Made by a program: the position numbers and the translations under genes. A DNA stretch of 64,000 nucleotides, from the IMG/VR virus record IMGVR_UViG_3300042502_001233, positions 298,019 to 362,018 of that record; one strand, written 5' to 3'. Under the pieces are notes generated by a model, which saw only the letters and a list, made by a program, of their open reading frames with translations, had not been told where the DNA came from and made no database searches. Positions 34,364 through 42,744 of the stretch are shown one piece after another. This stretch comes from a virus. The stretch's first letter is position 1. Each line of letters begins with the position of its first letter.

Positions 34364-34531
34364 CTAAATAAAACCAAAAAGACAAAGTTTAAACCATTTT
34401 CTGACAGTACGTTCAGACTTACCGAAAAGGTTTACTAACATTTTCATTCGGTCATCCCAAGACATGTCTTTGTTTAAGTAGATTTCTCTAGCTTCTTGAA
34501 TACGTTCATCCGTTAATTCATTAAATTTCAT
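34364..34531 (-). pseudogene. 5' remnant of the HTH-phosphoesterase gene
   Basis: 55 codons, MKFNELTDERIQEAREIYL ... FGKSERTVRKWFK, then divergent LCLFGFI and TAG. It matches the N-terminus of the gene at 31848-33449 (KFKDLTDEI ... LSERTVRKWFKK) up to the same point. The homing endonuclease follows directly. A host-type promoter (34564-34571) still stands before this remnant. Confidence 0.8.
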
Positions 34532-34563
34532 TTAAACTTATTTATCTCTTGTTATGTTTTTAA

Positions 34564-34571
34564 CAAATATA
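34564..34571 (-). promoter_or_regulatory. Bacteroidota-type -7 box (TATATTTG)
   Basis: TATATTTG on the minus strand between the Thg1-like gene and the phosphoesterase remnant. Original promoter of the HTH-phosphoesterase gene. Confidence 0.6.
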
Positions 34572-34586
34572 CATAAAAAAAATGAA

Positions 34587-35411
34587 TTATGCAATATTAT
34601 CCTCAGCTATTTGAATAGTCGGAATAAGTTTATACAAGTATTCTTTTTCTTGCGTAAAAATTGGTATGTTGTAGTCTGGCAACCATTTGCTTCTTTGAAC
34701 TGGCTCACCATTTTGACCGTCAACCCAAATGGTTTGTTTTTTTACAACAACACCTCTTTTGTATTTAACTTTGTAATCATTCCAATTTACACCTTTCTCT
34801 TTGAAAAGCATTTCTTGTTTTTCTTCACCAGACTTATTCATAGTAGCTGAGTGACCTAACAAAGCGTGAGCGGCCATACTAATACTGTTTCTAGTGCAGT
34901 CTTGTTGTCTCCATATAATATAGTTAGCTACCTCTCTAATATCTGGTATCACAAATACTCTAGAATCAAAAACAGCATCAATTTCTGGAAATTCACCACT
35001 AATGATTTTTTCCATTAAATTAAATTCCTCTGGTTTAAATGCAGCAAGCATTCTTAGCATGGTTTTATTAAACGCAGCTGTCATCTTTGAAGCTGAAATG
35101 CTACATAATTTTTGTAGTTTTCCATCAAATGGTAATTCAGCATCAATGTTGTCGATTGTTGAAAAAACAAGACTAACTTCATCTGATTGCGTATAAGCAA
35201 ACAACGGATTCAAATATTTGCATAGTTCAATAGTAGCGGCATCCATCACATTGGATAGAATGTCGTCAAATGGTTTCTCAAACATTTTTGTATATTTGCT
35301 AAACCCCTTACCATCAAGTCTTATGATAACATAAGACCTATTAGGTATTTTAAAATTATAGCAACTTTCGTATTCCTTCATACGGTCGCTAAAGCTTGTG
35401 TTTTTTCCCAT
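34587..35411 (-). CDS. Thg1-like 3'-5' RNA polymerase (tRNA-His guanylyltransferase family)
   Basis: 274 residues. Family signature RLDGKGFSKYTKMFEKPFD near 31-49 supplies the first metal-binding Asp. YTQSDEVSLVFS near 74-85 supplies the second acidic site. SISASKMTAAFN follows. Thg1-like proteins add nucleotides in the 3'-5' direction using a template strand and repair 5'-truncated tRNAs. This activity suits the interrupted and permuted tRNAs of this phage. Whether it acts on them is inference. Confidence 0.92.
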   Translation of the reverse strand: MGKNTSFSDRMKEYESCYNFKIPNRSYVIIRLDGKGFSKYTKMFEKPFDDILSNVMDAATIELCKYLNPLFAYTQSDEVSLVFSTIDNIDAELPFDGKLQKLCSISASKMTAAFNKTMLRMLAAFKPEEFNLMEKIISGEFPEIDAVFDSRVFVIPDIREVANYIIWRQQDCTRNSISMAAHALLGHSATMNKSGEEKQEMLFKEKGVNWNDYKVKYKRGVVVKKQTIWVDGQNGEPVQRSKWLPDYNIPIFTQEKEYLYKLIPTIQIAEDNIA

Positions 35412-35453
35412 TGTTTTAAATTTGTTTTTCCTATTTTATTTTTTATATTTTGA

Positions 35454-36437
35454 TTAAAAACGTGCTTTTTTAAGACCTTCATAACTTGATTGACTGTTGA
35501 TTGCAATAACCGCGTAAGCTATTTGCGTTGCAACTGAGATTGATTTGATTTTAGTTACACCAAAACCAATTGGACCAGCACCCTTATCCAAGGAATCACT
35601 TATAATCAATTCTTTAAGGACCGATTTTTCAATACGACCTAACGCTGGACCAGACAACACACCATGGCTAATAATCGCTCTTACACTGTTAGCACCAGCT
35701 TCCATGATAACTTCAGCTGCTTTGCATAGTGTACCAGCGGTATCAACCATATCATCTAAGATAATAACGTCTTTACCAGTTACATCACCAATGATAATCA
35801 TTTCATCAATGACATTGGCTTGGCTACGAGTCTTATCCAACATAACATAGTTAATGGCAATGTTGTGATATTTAGCTAATTGGTCTTTCATACGTTTAAC
35901 TCTTTTTCCAGAGCCAGCGTCAGGTCCGCACAATATTGTGTTCTCGTTATAGATACTAGCGATGTATTCACTAAACACGTTTTTACCTTCCAAGTGTGTT
36001 ACTGGAATATTGAAAAAACCTTGAATTTGGTCTGCATGTAAATCAAATGTGATTACACCAGTCGCTCCACGATTTTCAATCATTTCAACCATCACTTTGG
36101 CACCAATTGGTCCGCGTGATTGGTCTTTCTTGTCACTTCTCTGATAAGGAAAAAATGGTAAAATAGGGATGATTTCTTTAGCAGCAGCACGTTTGGCCGC
36201 ATCTATCGCTAAATTTAGCTTGATAATCTCGTCGGAGTTGTTAGGGCTTGTCAAAAGATAAACTCGTTTACCTCTAATAGAATTACAGAAATCCACACAT
36301 AATTCTCCGTCTGAGAACTTTTGTGAATTAACCTTATCAACAACGATAGGGTCTTTGGATATTTTTTTGATTGCTTTGATAACACCATTGGTCAAATCTT
36401 CTCGACCATCAATTGATATAAGGACTGATTCTAACAT
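35454..36437 (-). CDS. prs: Ribose-phosphate pyrophosphokinase family (Prs, or phage Adps-like)
   Basis: 327 residues, full length. ILPFFPYQRSDKK near 94-106, FDLHADQIQGFF near 132, CGPDAGSGKRVK near 170 and the PRPP-binding loop VIILDDMVDTAGTL near 222-235 are conserved. It makes PRPP from ribose-5-phosphate. In the phage NAD+ reconstitution pathway NARP1 a Prs homologue instead pyrophosphorylates ADP-ribose; sequence reading cannot separate these. With NAMPT and NMNAT genes 7-12 kb away it completes an NAD+ salvage set. Confidence 0.92.
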   Translation of the reverse strand: MLESVLISIDGREDLTNGVIKAIKKISKDPIVVDKVNSQKFSDGELCVDFCNSIRGKRVYLLTSPNNSDEIIKLNLAIDAAKRAAAKEIIPILPFFPYQRSDKKDQSRGPIGAKVMVEMIENRGATGVITFDLHADQIQGFFNIPVTHLEGKNVFSEYIASIYNENTILCGPDAGSGKRVKRMKDQLAKYHNIAINYVMLDKTRSQANVIDEMIIIGDVTGKDVIILDDMVDTAGTLCKAAEVIMEAGANSVRAIISHGVLSGPALGRIEKSVLKELIISDSLDKGAGPIGFGVTKIKSISVATQIAYAVIAINSQSSYEGLKKARF

Positions 36438-36457
36438 AAGTTATAATTTTTAGCAAA

Positions 36458-36465
36458 GATACTAA
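36458..36465 (-). promoter_or_regulatory. Bacteroidota-type -7 box for prs
   Basis: TATCTTTG on the minus strand, 21 bases before the prs ATG. Confidence 0.65.
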
Positions 36466-36467
36466 AT

Positions 36468-36500
36468 AAAAAATGAATAACCAAACGGTTATTCATTTTT
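36468..36500 (-). terminator. Rho-independent terminator
   Basis: GAATAACC / GGTTATTC stem with TTTTTT after it on the minus strand. It overlaps the last codons of the small membrane protein and isolates prs. Confidence 0.75.
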
Positions 36501-36665
36501 TTTAGTGTTTTTTGCGATTAAAAATATAACCCACGATATAACTCCTGCTATCGCTAAGTATTTAACCAAGTAGGCAAATACCATTATCCCAATCCAAACA
36601 GATTTAAGGATAATTATTACTAGCAAAACAGCTAGGAATATCAAAAGAAATTTTATTCTTCTCAT
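36489..36665 (-). CDS. Small membrane protein (58 aa)
   Basis: Two hydrophobic helices (KFLLIFLAVLLVIIIL and KYLAIAGVISWVIFLIA) joined by a short loop, with a charged C-terminus. Holin-like size and shape, but nothing specific supports lysis. Last gene before a terminator, 6 bases after the secreted protein gene. Confidence 0.55.
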   Translation of the reverse strand: MRRIKFLLIFLAVLLVIIILKSVWIGIMVFAYLVKYLAIAGVISWVIFLIAKNTKKNE

Positions 36666-36671
36666 TTTTTA

Positions 36672-37121
36672 TTAATTTATAATTATTGAACCAGTTCCAG
36701 CATTGGTGATGATTTTGTTATCACCAACATCTTTTACGTTAAGGATGAATTCTCCTTTTGGTGGGTAAATAAATTTACAACTCGACCCACCCAAAGATTC
36801 ATAAATTGTACTTGATTTAACTGAAAAAGAATACACAAATTCAGAACCACCTTCATAACTTCTTCCAGATATCGTGTAAAATGGTTTAGACACAATTTGT
36901 TTTTTACCATTAACCTCCATCGTTACTATAGCGTCTCTAAAAATTTCAATTTCTTTTTTGAAATTAGGGTCTTCGCTGGTTACTAACGATTCTGGTACCG
37001 TTAGCGTCATAGTGTCTGTGTTTTTATCGTATGATAATGTTACACCTTTTACAGTTACCGTTTGAGCAACCATAGATATTGTTGCGAAAAACAACAATAA
37101 ACTTACTTTAATTTTTTCCAT
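36672..37121 (-). CDS. Secreted hypothetical protein (149 aa)
   Basis: N-terminal signal peptide (KVSLLLFFATISMVAQ, cleavage after AQ likely), then a beta-rich mature domain. The mature part mentions no Cys pairs or catalytic motif. Presumably exported to the periplasm of the host. Overlaps the upstream gene by 19 bases. Confidence 0.65.
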   Translation of the reverse strand: MEKIKVSLLLFFATISMVAQTVTVKGVTLSYDKNTDTMTLTVPESLVTSEDPNFKKEIEIFRDAIVTMEVNGKKQIVSKPFYTISGRSYEGGSEFVYSFSVKSSTIYESLGGSSCKFIYPPKGEFILNVKDVGDNKIITNAGTGSIIIN

Positions 37122-37465
37122 TCTCTTATGTTGTATTTGGTTTTATATTTTCCTAATTCGTAACTACCGTTATACAACACAATGTCTATGGCTGTTGGTA
37201 ATTCATCGTACAATTTATCCCACTCTGCTTTTTGTTCGTCAGAGTATGTTTTAGGACCTTCAACAGCAAAAGGGTCCATGTCTTTATCAAAACCATTTAG
37301 AATTAAATCTATAGCTTCGTATAAATCATCCTCACCAAACGGTGGAAGGTTCTCTACCCCATCATGACCTAACGCCACAATTTGATTTTCGCTGTTAAAA
37401 GACCAACGCAACTGTTTAATCAATTTAACGTGTTCTTCTTTTAACTCAAATTTTAATACGCTCAT
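37103..37465 (-). CDS. Hypothetical acidic protein (120 aa)
   Basis: MSVLKFELKEEHVKLIKQLRW at the start; highly acidic centre. Its start overlaps the sirtuin stop, so they share a message. No family recognised. Confidence 0.65.
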   Translation of the reverse strand: MSVLKFELKEEHVKLIKQLRWSFNSENQIVALGHDGVENLPPFGEDDLYEAIDLILNGFDKDMDPFAVEGPKTYSDEQKAEWDKLYDELPTAIDIVLYNGSYELGKYKTKYNIREWKKLK

Positions 37466-38220
37466 TATTTGTCGTTTTTATCGTCTCCAACAGCCTGAAC
37501 CATTAGATTATTTACTAGTTCTGACACACCTTCCACAGCACCTTTCTCAATGTATGTGATGTCTAATTCTGGATACTCCAACCCCAATGATTTGGTAGGT
37601 GCTGGGTCCACGAAATAGATTGGTACATCACGTTTACATTTTTCAAAGAAATTGTATGTGTAACCTATGTTCATGCTAGTACCAACAACAATGATAATAT
37701 CTGCTTCAATAAACGCTTCTAACGCTTCATAGAAGAAGAAAGGATATTCACCAAACCAAACAATATGTGGTCTTAATTGTGCATTATATTCTTCATCTTT
37801 ATCACCCATGTTTATATCACAATAACCGATGTCATAAACCTTTTGTGTCGCAACAAGTGTTTGGTTGTTCATTCCAAAACAAGTTCTAGCTTTGGTCAAT
37901 TCACCATGCAAGTGAATTATATTGGTAGAACCACCTCTTTCATGCAAATCATCAACATTTTGTGTTACGATTGTAACCTCGTGCTTAGATTCTAACGCAG
38001 CCAACGCTGTATGGGCATTGTTTGGTTCTACTGTAGGTAATTGTTTACGTCTAGCATTGTAAAAATCCAACACTTTAGAACGGTCTTTAGCCCAACCTTC
38101 TGGTGTGGCAACCTCATCAATCTTAAAATTTTCCCACAAACCATCCTTGGAATCTCTAAAGGTTTCAATTCCAGATTCTTTGCTGATACCAGCACCAGTA
38201 AAAACTACTATTTTACCCAT
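37465..38220 (-). CDS. Sir2-family NAD-dependent protein deacylase, CobB-like
   Basis: 251 residues. FTGAGISKESGIETFR near 6-21, TQNVDDLHERGGS near 87-99, the catalytic His in IIHLHGELT near 102-110, and GTSMNIGYTY. The Y-x-x-R pair of class III sirtuins appears as FYNARRKQ, suggesting removal of acidic acyl groups. Only one Cys is left of the usual zinc site. It consumes NAD+ and releases nicotinamide, which the NAMPT gene in this window could recycle. Confidence 0.9.
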   Translation of the reverse strand: MGKIVVFTGAGISKESGIETFRDSKDGLWENFKIDEVATPEGWAKDRSKVLDFYNARRKQLPTVEPNNAHTALAALESKHEVTIVTQNVDDLHERGGSTNIIHLHGELTKARTCFGMNNQTLVATQKVYDIGYCDINMGDKDEEYNAQLRPHIVWFGEYPFFFYEALEAFIEADIIIVVGTSMNIGYTYNFFEKCKRDVPIYFVDPAPTKSLGLEYPELDITYIEKGAVEGVSELVNNLMVQAVGDDKNDK

Positions 38221-38513
38221 TATCGATTAAAGATTAATCTAAATAGCGCACCTAGGACTCTAATTGTGATGAAAAACCCACCAACAAAACCAAAATCGTA
38301 CCAAGCACCGTTATTATGTACAGCATACACAGCAACATCGTCCCAGATAAGACTACCAATAAAAGATGGCATCATAATCATACCATGCCATGTTCCACCC
38401 CAGAAACCATATATGTGTTCGTTAGGATTTGGAAATTGAACTTGTGCAACATCTGCACATGATGTAGCGAACATTAACAACGCTAACGCCACAAAGATAA
38501 ACATTTTTTTCAT
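38220..38513 (-). CDS. Predicted lipoprotein / membrane protein (97 aa)
   Basis: Signal peptide with lipobox LMFATSC, then a short domain with Trp/Gly-rich WGGTWHGMIMMPSFIGSLIW and a C-terminal hydrophobic segment. Resembles small bacterial envelope lipoproteins. Possibly alters the cell surface, for example in superinfection exclusion; this is inference. Confidence 0.65.
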   Translation of the reverse strand: MKKMFIFVALALLMFATSCADVAQVQFPNPNEHIYGFWGGTWHGMIMMPSFIGSLIWDDVAVYAVHNNGAWYDFGFVGGFFITIRVLGALFRLIFNR

Positions 38514-38914
38514 TCTAATAATTTTTTTATTTGTTTTATTTTTTCGTTAACTCTTTGGTTAACTCTTTCTTCTACCACTCTACTCAACACAGATTCAATA
38601 ATAGTTTCAGTTATCTTATCTATTTTATCATCAATGTGTCGTTTCAATGATGTTTCAAATTCGGCTAACCGTTTATCAATTTCTCTCTTAAGATATTCTC
38701 TCTTTCGTTCTATATCTTCTTGTGTTTGTGATAGTAATTCTTGGTCGATAAACTTATGTAATTCTTCCCTTAATTCTTTAGGTGTAATCACCATATCATC
38801 CCCATAACTGTTTGTGAATTTAACAAAATCATTATCTGAAATTTGTATCGAACCACTTAATGAGTCAAGCCTTCTAAAATCGTTATATGCGTTTAAATCA
38901 CTTATTCTCGCCAT
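38510..38914 (-). CDS. Coiled-coil protein (134 aa)
   Basis: The first 45 residues are globular (SGSIQISDNDFVKFTNSYGDD). Residues 50-134 are a long charged coiled coil. The N-terminal part recalls virion or tail-associated proteins that end in coiled coils, but no firm match. Overlaps the HAD gene start region by 17 bases. Confidence 0.65.
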   Translation of the reverse strand: MARISDLNAYNDFRRLDSLSGSIQISDNDFVKFTNSYGDDMVITPKELREELHKFIDQELLSQTQEDIERKREYLKREIDKRLAEFETSLKRHIDDKIDKITETIIESVLSRVVEERVNQRVNEKIKQIKKLLE

Positions 38915-39335
38915 AATGGTTCAACATTAACTCGTAAACCTCTTGCCAATCCGTTTCTGGGCTGAAACCTGCTTTGTCCTCAAACAAAACATTCATATAA
39001 GGTTTTTTATCGTAATTCCCATAACCTTTAGGGTCAGTAGGAATCTCTGGGTTCTCATTCACGTATTTAAAATGAATATCGTTCTCAAGGAACAATCTTT
39101 GATATTCAATTACTTCATGTGGGTGAGAACACGTATACAAGAACATAACCACTTCTGGTATTGTACTTAACAATTTAAGTGTTTCTTTAGCCATTGGGTA
39201 AAACTCATCAGGTGTGTTACCATATTGATAGTTAGGTTTAAGGATTGTCCCGTGAATATCAAAGGCGAAATAACCTTTATCCCATCCTCTTTTTTCTTTA
39301 TTTCTAAAAAAATTTTTAATTGCTGTACTTACCAT
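38898..39335 (-). CDS. HAD-like hydrolase
   Basis: 145 residues. Motif I FAFDIHGTILKP near 22-33 and motif II LYTCSHP near 71. The C-terminal acidic motif NVLFEDKAGF is near 118. Its own N-terminus (IKNFFRNKEKRGWDKG) has an older relative upstream of the neighbouring LAGLIDADG gene at 40188-40268, so the 5' end was replaced when that gene inserted. Confidence 0.75.
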   Translation of the reverse strand: MVSTAIKNFFRNKEKRGWDKGYFAFDIHGTILKPNYQYGNTPDEFYPMAKETLKLLSTIPEVVMFLYTCSHPHEVIEYQRLFLENDIHFKYVNENPEIPTDPKGYGNYDKKPYMNVLFEDKAGFSPETDWQEVYELMLNHYGENK

Positions 39336-40125
39336 AACTTTCTTTTATTTGTTTGTATTTAATTAATTTTCGTGATAACCCAAAATTATCACCTTTGTAA
39401 ATGTATTCACCTAATTTTATTATATTTTTACCCAAAATACGTAAAACAGAACTTTTGTTTTCTTTGTTTGTTTTTTTATTTAAATTAATAACACGTCTAA
39501 CTTTATATTTAATTTCTAATTCATCACATAAATCTTCAAAATAAGACCAATCCTGTTCATAAGATGAAGTTATCGCAAATTGTCTACCATTATTTTTATA
39601 ATAAAAAGACCCATCACCATCTATTAATCCTCTAAAAAAATAATGTTTTAATTCATCAGGTATTTTAGATAATATTTTATCAGCTGATTTATATGATTTT
39701 TTATCATAATCATTTTCAATTAAAAAATTATTTATATTTCTATTTGAACCTATTAAATATACAGCCGTTTTCCAACCATTTTTACTTCTATCTTGGATTG
39801 ATTTACCCCAATTACCTAATTTGAAAAATAATGATTCTATTTCATCAATATCTTTTTTCACACCACCAACATTAAAATGTCTACCATCAGCCCTTACATG
39901 ACCATCAGCCCATATAAAACCTAAAACATATGCTGTATATGAATTCGTGATTTCTTCAAATTCTGAAAATTTTAAACTTTTTTCTTTTTTTAAGTTTAAA
40001 ACTCTTATTTTATAAACCACTTGTTCAACTGGTATACCTAAAACATCAGAACAATGAAATCTATCAGTTAAAGGGTATTCTTTAATTAAAAAATTTATTT
40101 CGTTTTCACTCCATTTGTGTTTCAT
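39316..40125 (-). CDS. LAGLIDADG homing endonuclease
   Basis: 269 residues. A short N-terminal Myb-like unit (KWSENEINFLIKEYPLTD) precedes two LAGLIDADG helices: YVLGFIWADGHV near 66-77 and FFRGLIDGDGSFYY near 162-175. Inserted before the HAD gene, overlapping it by 20 bases, with a remnant of the HAD start left upstream. Preceded by ATATTTATAATAAAA. Confidence 0.88.
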   Translation of the reverse strand: MKHKWSENEINFLIKEYPLTDRFHCSDVLGIPVEQVVYKIRVLNLKKEKSLKFSEFEEITNSYTAYVLGFIWADGHVRADGRHFNVGGVKKDIDEIESLFFKLGNWGKSIQDRSKNGWKTAVYLIGSNRNINNFLIENDYDKKSYKSADKILSKIPDELKHYFFRGLIDGDGSFYYKNNGRQFAITSSYEQDWSYFEDLCDELEIKYKVRRVINLNKKTNKENKSSVLRILGKNIIKLGEYIYKGDNFGLSRKLIKYKQIKESYGKYSN

Positions 40126-40187
40126 ATTTTTGTTTTATTATAAATATAATAAAAAACACAAAAAGATAAAGTTATTCACGTAAAATT

Positions 40188-40268
40188 CTAAAACCAAAAC
40201 GTTCTATCCCAATTTCTTTTTTCTTTAAGTTCGAAATGATTTATTTCTATCGCTCTTGTTATACTCAT
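40188..40268 (-). pseudogene. 5' remnant of the HAD-like gene
   Basis: 26 codons, MSITRAIEINHFELKEKRNWDRTFWF, then TAG. ELKEKRNWDR aligns with RNKEKRGWDK at the N-terminus of the HAD protein at 38898-39335. This is another homing-endonuclease insertion scar. Confidence 0.6.
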
Positions 40269-40447
40269 GGTATATATAATTTTTTAAAGTCAACTGTTTT
40301 CATTGAATAATACATATCCCCTTGTTTAAAGAAAACTGTATCACCAAATTGATTTACGTTTGACGGTTTCCATTCCGTTAATAAACTAACTGGTAAGTTT
40401 AACTCACCTTCGTTGGCAACACCAACTTTGATTAATTCTTCTGCCAT
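40265..40447 (-). CDS. Hypothetical protein (60 aa)
   Basis: MAEELIKVGVANEGELNLP, small and soluble, no motif. Its 3' end overlaps the remnant HAD start by 4 bases, as in the original operon. Confidence 0.6.
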   Translation of the reverse strand: MAEELIKVGVANEGELNLPVSLLTEWKPSNVNQFGDTVFFKQGDMYYSMKTVDFKKLYIP

Positions 40448-40448
40448 T

Positions 40449-41015
40449 CTAACTATTTAAAAAGCTTATTATTTTTTCTTTAACACCAGACTGTTTGATA
40501 CCTTCATATAGTCTTGGTGTGTGAACAAAATTCGTTAAACCACCGTTTGTTTCACCGTCTATGTTTATGTATTCACCTAGTTGCATGTCATCAACAGCTA
40601 CCCACGTATCAACTGGGTTACTCTTTAACCAATGGTTAATTTCAAGTATTCTAGCACGTTCATACCATCCTTTGTAGTGGAATAAAGCCTCACTATATTC
40701 GTCAAAATCTTTAAGGTTTGGCGTAAGAGCTATTGGTTTTTTTATGATACCTTGCAACTCATAAAACTCACCTAATTCTTCCAAATTTGCCCATCTTTTC
40801 CAATCAGACGAAACAACAATTTCAGCACCAGTTTCTTCAAGTATTTGGTTCAATACATTGATTGCTTTTTTGTTGAAATTGTCGAATCGTTCTATAACTG
40901 GGATAGACCCGTCGGCTATTGTTTGTCCAACACTTCTGTTTTGTTTCTTGAATCTGCTTCCAAATTCACTACCCAAACAAATAACCCCATCATGGTCTAA
41001 GAATATTATTTTCAT
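40449..41015 (-). CDS. HAD domain protein, RNA-repair (SAK) type
   Basis: 188 residues. Motif I FLDHDGVIC near residue 5, motif II VVSSDWKRW near 69, late motif VAVDDMQLG near 138. SSDWKR and AVDD are typical of the HAD_SAK group found in Swiss Army Knife RNA repair proteins. A 3'-phosphatase or 5'-phosphatase role in RNA end healing is plausible but not shown. Confidence 0.75.
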   Translation of the reverse strand: MKIIFLDHDGVICLGSEFGSRFKKQNRSVGQTIADGSIPVIERFDNFNKKAINVLNQILEETGAEIVVSSDWKRWANLEELGEFYELQGIIKKPIALTPNLKDFDEYSEALFHYKGWYERARILEINHWLKSNPVDTWVAVDDMQLGEYINIDGETNGGLTNFVHTPRLYEGIKQSGVKEKIISFLNS

Positions 41016-41019
41016 ATTG

Positions 41020-41027
41020 CAAAGATA
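41020..41027 (-). promoter_or_regulatory. Bacteroidota-type -7 box (TATCTTTG)
   Basis: TATCTTTG on the minus strand, 5 bases before the HAD (SAK-type) ATG. Confidence 0.6.
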
Positions 41028-41052
41028 CGAATTATTTTCGAAAAATCAAATA

Positions 41053-41724
41053 TTATGGAACATATTTTACAACGGTTACGTCTTCACCGTTTAATTCTTC
41101 TTGGATAATGCCTTCGATGATATCCCACGACCCCCCAGCTAAACCGCTGCCAATCATTGGTAAACCAAATGTCTTGCCTGAAAACTTCTCTTTCATAGCT
41201 CTCAACGCCAAACGCAATGCAGAGTAATCCAAATCCATTCTACCATGTTGTCTACCTTTATAGTCAAATTGACCATACAAGTTAACAATGATAGGTGTTG
41301 TGGTTTCAGTGTAAGTTATTGTACCCAATTTTGATTGGTCCCCAGATGTAGTTTCGCAATCAGCAGCATACGCTTCTGGAAACTTGTGTTTAATCTGTGG
41401 GGCTATACCTGCACCCATAGTGCAGAAACAATTGCAACAATGTGCAATTACGTCATAATTATCGGCATCCCTAACTAGGTCGCCATCAATGTATTTTATC
41501 ATAGTTAATATTGGTGTTGTAAATTTACGATACAAGAATACAGTTTCAACGTTGTATCTTCTTCTACCATTTATAATTGTTGGATTTAAAACCGTGTCGA
41601 TTGTTTTCAATCGATGTTTTCCGATTTTAAGAATGTGTTTTACTATTCCGCTTCTAAGCGTTTTGAATTTCCCAGTCTTTTTGATTAGGAAATCATTTTT
41701 TTGGTAATTGTCTTTTAATGCCAT
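41053..41724 (-). CDS. Macro-domain protein (ADP-ribose processing)
   Basis: 223 residues. The first 73 are a basic segment unrelated to the rest. From about residue 75 a macro domain follows: MIKYIDGDLVRDADNYDVIAHCCNCFCTMGAGIA, FGLPMIGSGLAGGSW near 190. Closest to the ADP-ribose-1''-phosphate phosphatase group that acts on a tRNA-splicing by-product. Sits next to the NADAR fusion and near sirtuin and NAMPT genes, so a role in ADP-ribose recycling fits. Confidence 0.85.
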   Translation of the reverse strand: MALKDNYQKNDFLIKKTGKFKTLRSGIVKHILKIGKHRLKTIDTVLNPTIINGRRRYNVETVFLYRKFTTPILTMIKYIDGDLVRDADNYDVIAHCCNCFCTMGAGIAPQIKHKFPEAYAADCETTSGDQSKLGTITYTETTTPIIVNLYGQFDYKGRQHGRMDLDYSALRLALRAMKEKFSGKTFGLPMIGSGLAGGSWDIIEGIIQEELNGEDVTVVKYVP

Positions 41725-41725
41725 T

Positions 41726-42742
41726 TTACTCGTTGTCGTTTTCGTTAAACCTTTTGTTTGCTAGTTTGATAGAAGCAGCTACTGTGTCTTCTAACGTGTT
41801 ATATATGTTAGCTTCGTAGTTCAATGTTTCTTCAAATACTTCACCCCACATGATGTCTAAGTAACTCATACGATAAGCATCATCTGGTCTACCATAAACC
41901 ATTTTTTGTGGTTCTCTACCTTGCCAATACCCAAATTCCATGTTGGTTGTCAACGCAATCAACTCTTTGGTTCTTGGAATCCAGAACATAATACAATCAG
42001 CGGCTTTTAAGCCATTGTATTCCCATCTAGGAACCCATGCTTTGTTTTGGTCAGATTCTGTCTTAGACGTGAACTCTGGTACTATTATATCACCATTGAA
42101 ACCTTGACGTTTAAACTCTTCTATAGCTTCATAACGCCATGATGTTAAATGTGGTTGGTGACCTCTAACCGTTGGACCAGCCAAAAATATTGATGGTTTT
42201 TCAATCAACCTGATAACTTCTTGAGGTGTATGATAACGGTGAACCGTTACATTGTGTTTGGTTAGAGCTTCTTTATCAAACTCATCTCTAACACGCATAA
42301 TAGCTTCACCTAACCAATTGGTACCTTTCCATTTTGTTTTGTCGTTGATGTCTGGGTGAGATTCATGCATCCCTATACCCCAAATAGTGTCTTCTGGACT
42401 GGCTTCAACAATTTCCAACTTGCCAGTTCTCATTAACTCTGATTTCATCACAGAATTTTGACTAAACTTAGCGTAATTAGCTTCATATACGATTTCACGA
42501 CATACAGCTTCCCATTTGTCTTTGTTAAAGTTTTTAACTTTGCGACCAATAGCTTTTTGCTCTTTAGGTCCCTTAGCCATCATAATTTCAGCCCATGATG
42601 TATAGTCTTTGAACAGTATGGCTTTTTTAGCCATCATGTATTGCTCAGCCGTTACATATTTTACTCCGTCAATTTCAAACTCACTAGGAGCCCACTGGGA
42701 AAACGTCCCACCCCAAAAGAATATGTATTTATCAGTTTTCAT
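41726..42742 (-). CDS. NADAR domain fused to nucleoside 2-deoxyribosyltransferase-like domain
   Basis: 338 residues. Residues 1-165 are a NADAR (YbiA-like) N-glycosidase domain: FFWGGTFSQWAPSEFEIDG, TAEQYMMAKKAILF and WGIGM near 122. From about 180 a deoxyribosyltransferase-like domain begins: SIFLAGPTVRG, AADCIMFWIP, TNMEFGYW. NADAR proteins remove ADP-ribose from nucleobases and process ADP-ribose derivatives. The second domain handles N-glycosidic bonds too. Such a fusion suggests reversal of ADP-ribosylation or NAD+ breakdown products. Confidence 0.85.
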   Translation of the reverse strand: MKTDKYIFFWGGTFSQWAPSEFEIDGVKYVTAEQYMMAKKAILFKDYTSWAEIMMAKGPKEQKAIGRKVKNFNKDKWEAVCREIVYEANYAKFSQNSVMKSELMRTGKLEIVEASPEDTIWGIGMHESHPDINDKTKWKGTNWLGEAIMRVRDEFDKEALTKHNVTVHRYHTPQEVIRLIEKPSIFLAGPTVRGHQPHLTSWRYEAIEEFKRQGFNGDIIVPEFTSKTESDQNKAWVPRWEYNGLKAADCIMFWIPRTKELIALTTNMEFGYWQGREPQKMVYGRPDDAYRMSYLDIMWGEVFEETLNYEANIYNTLEDTVAASIKLANKRFNENDNE

Positions 42743-42744
42743 AA

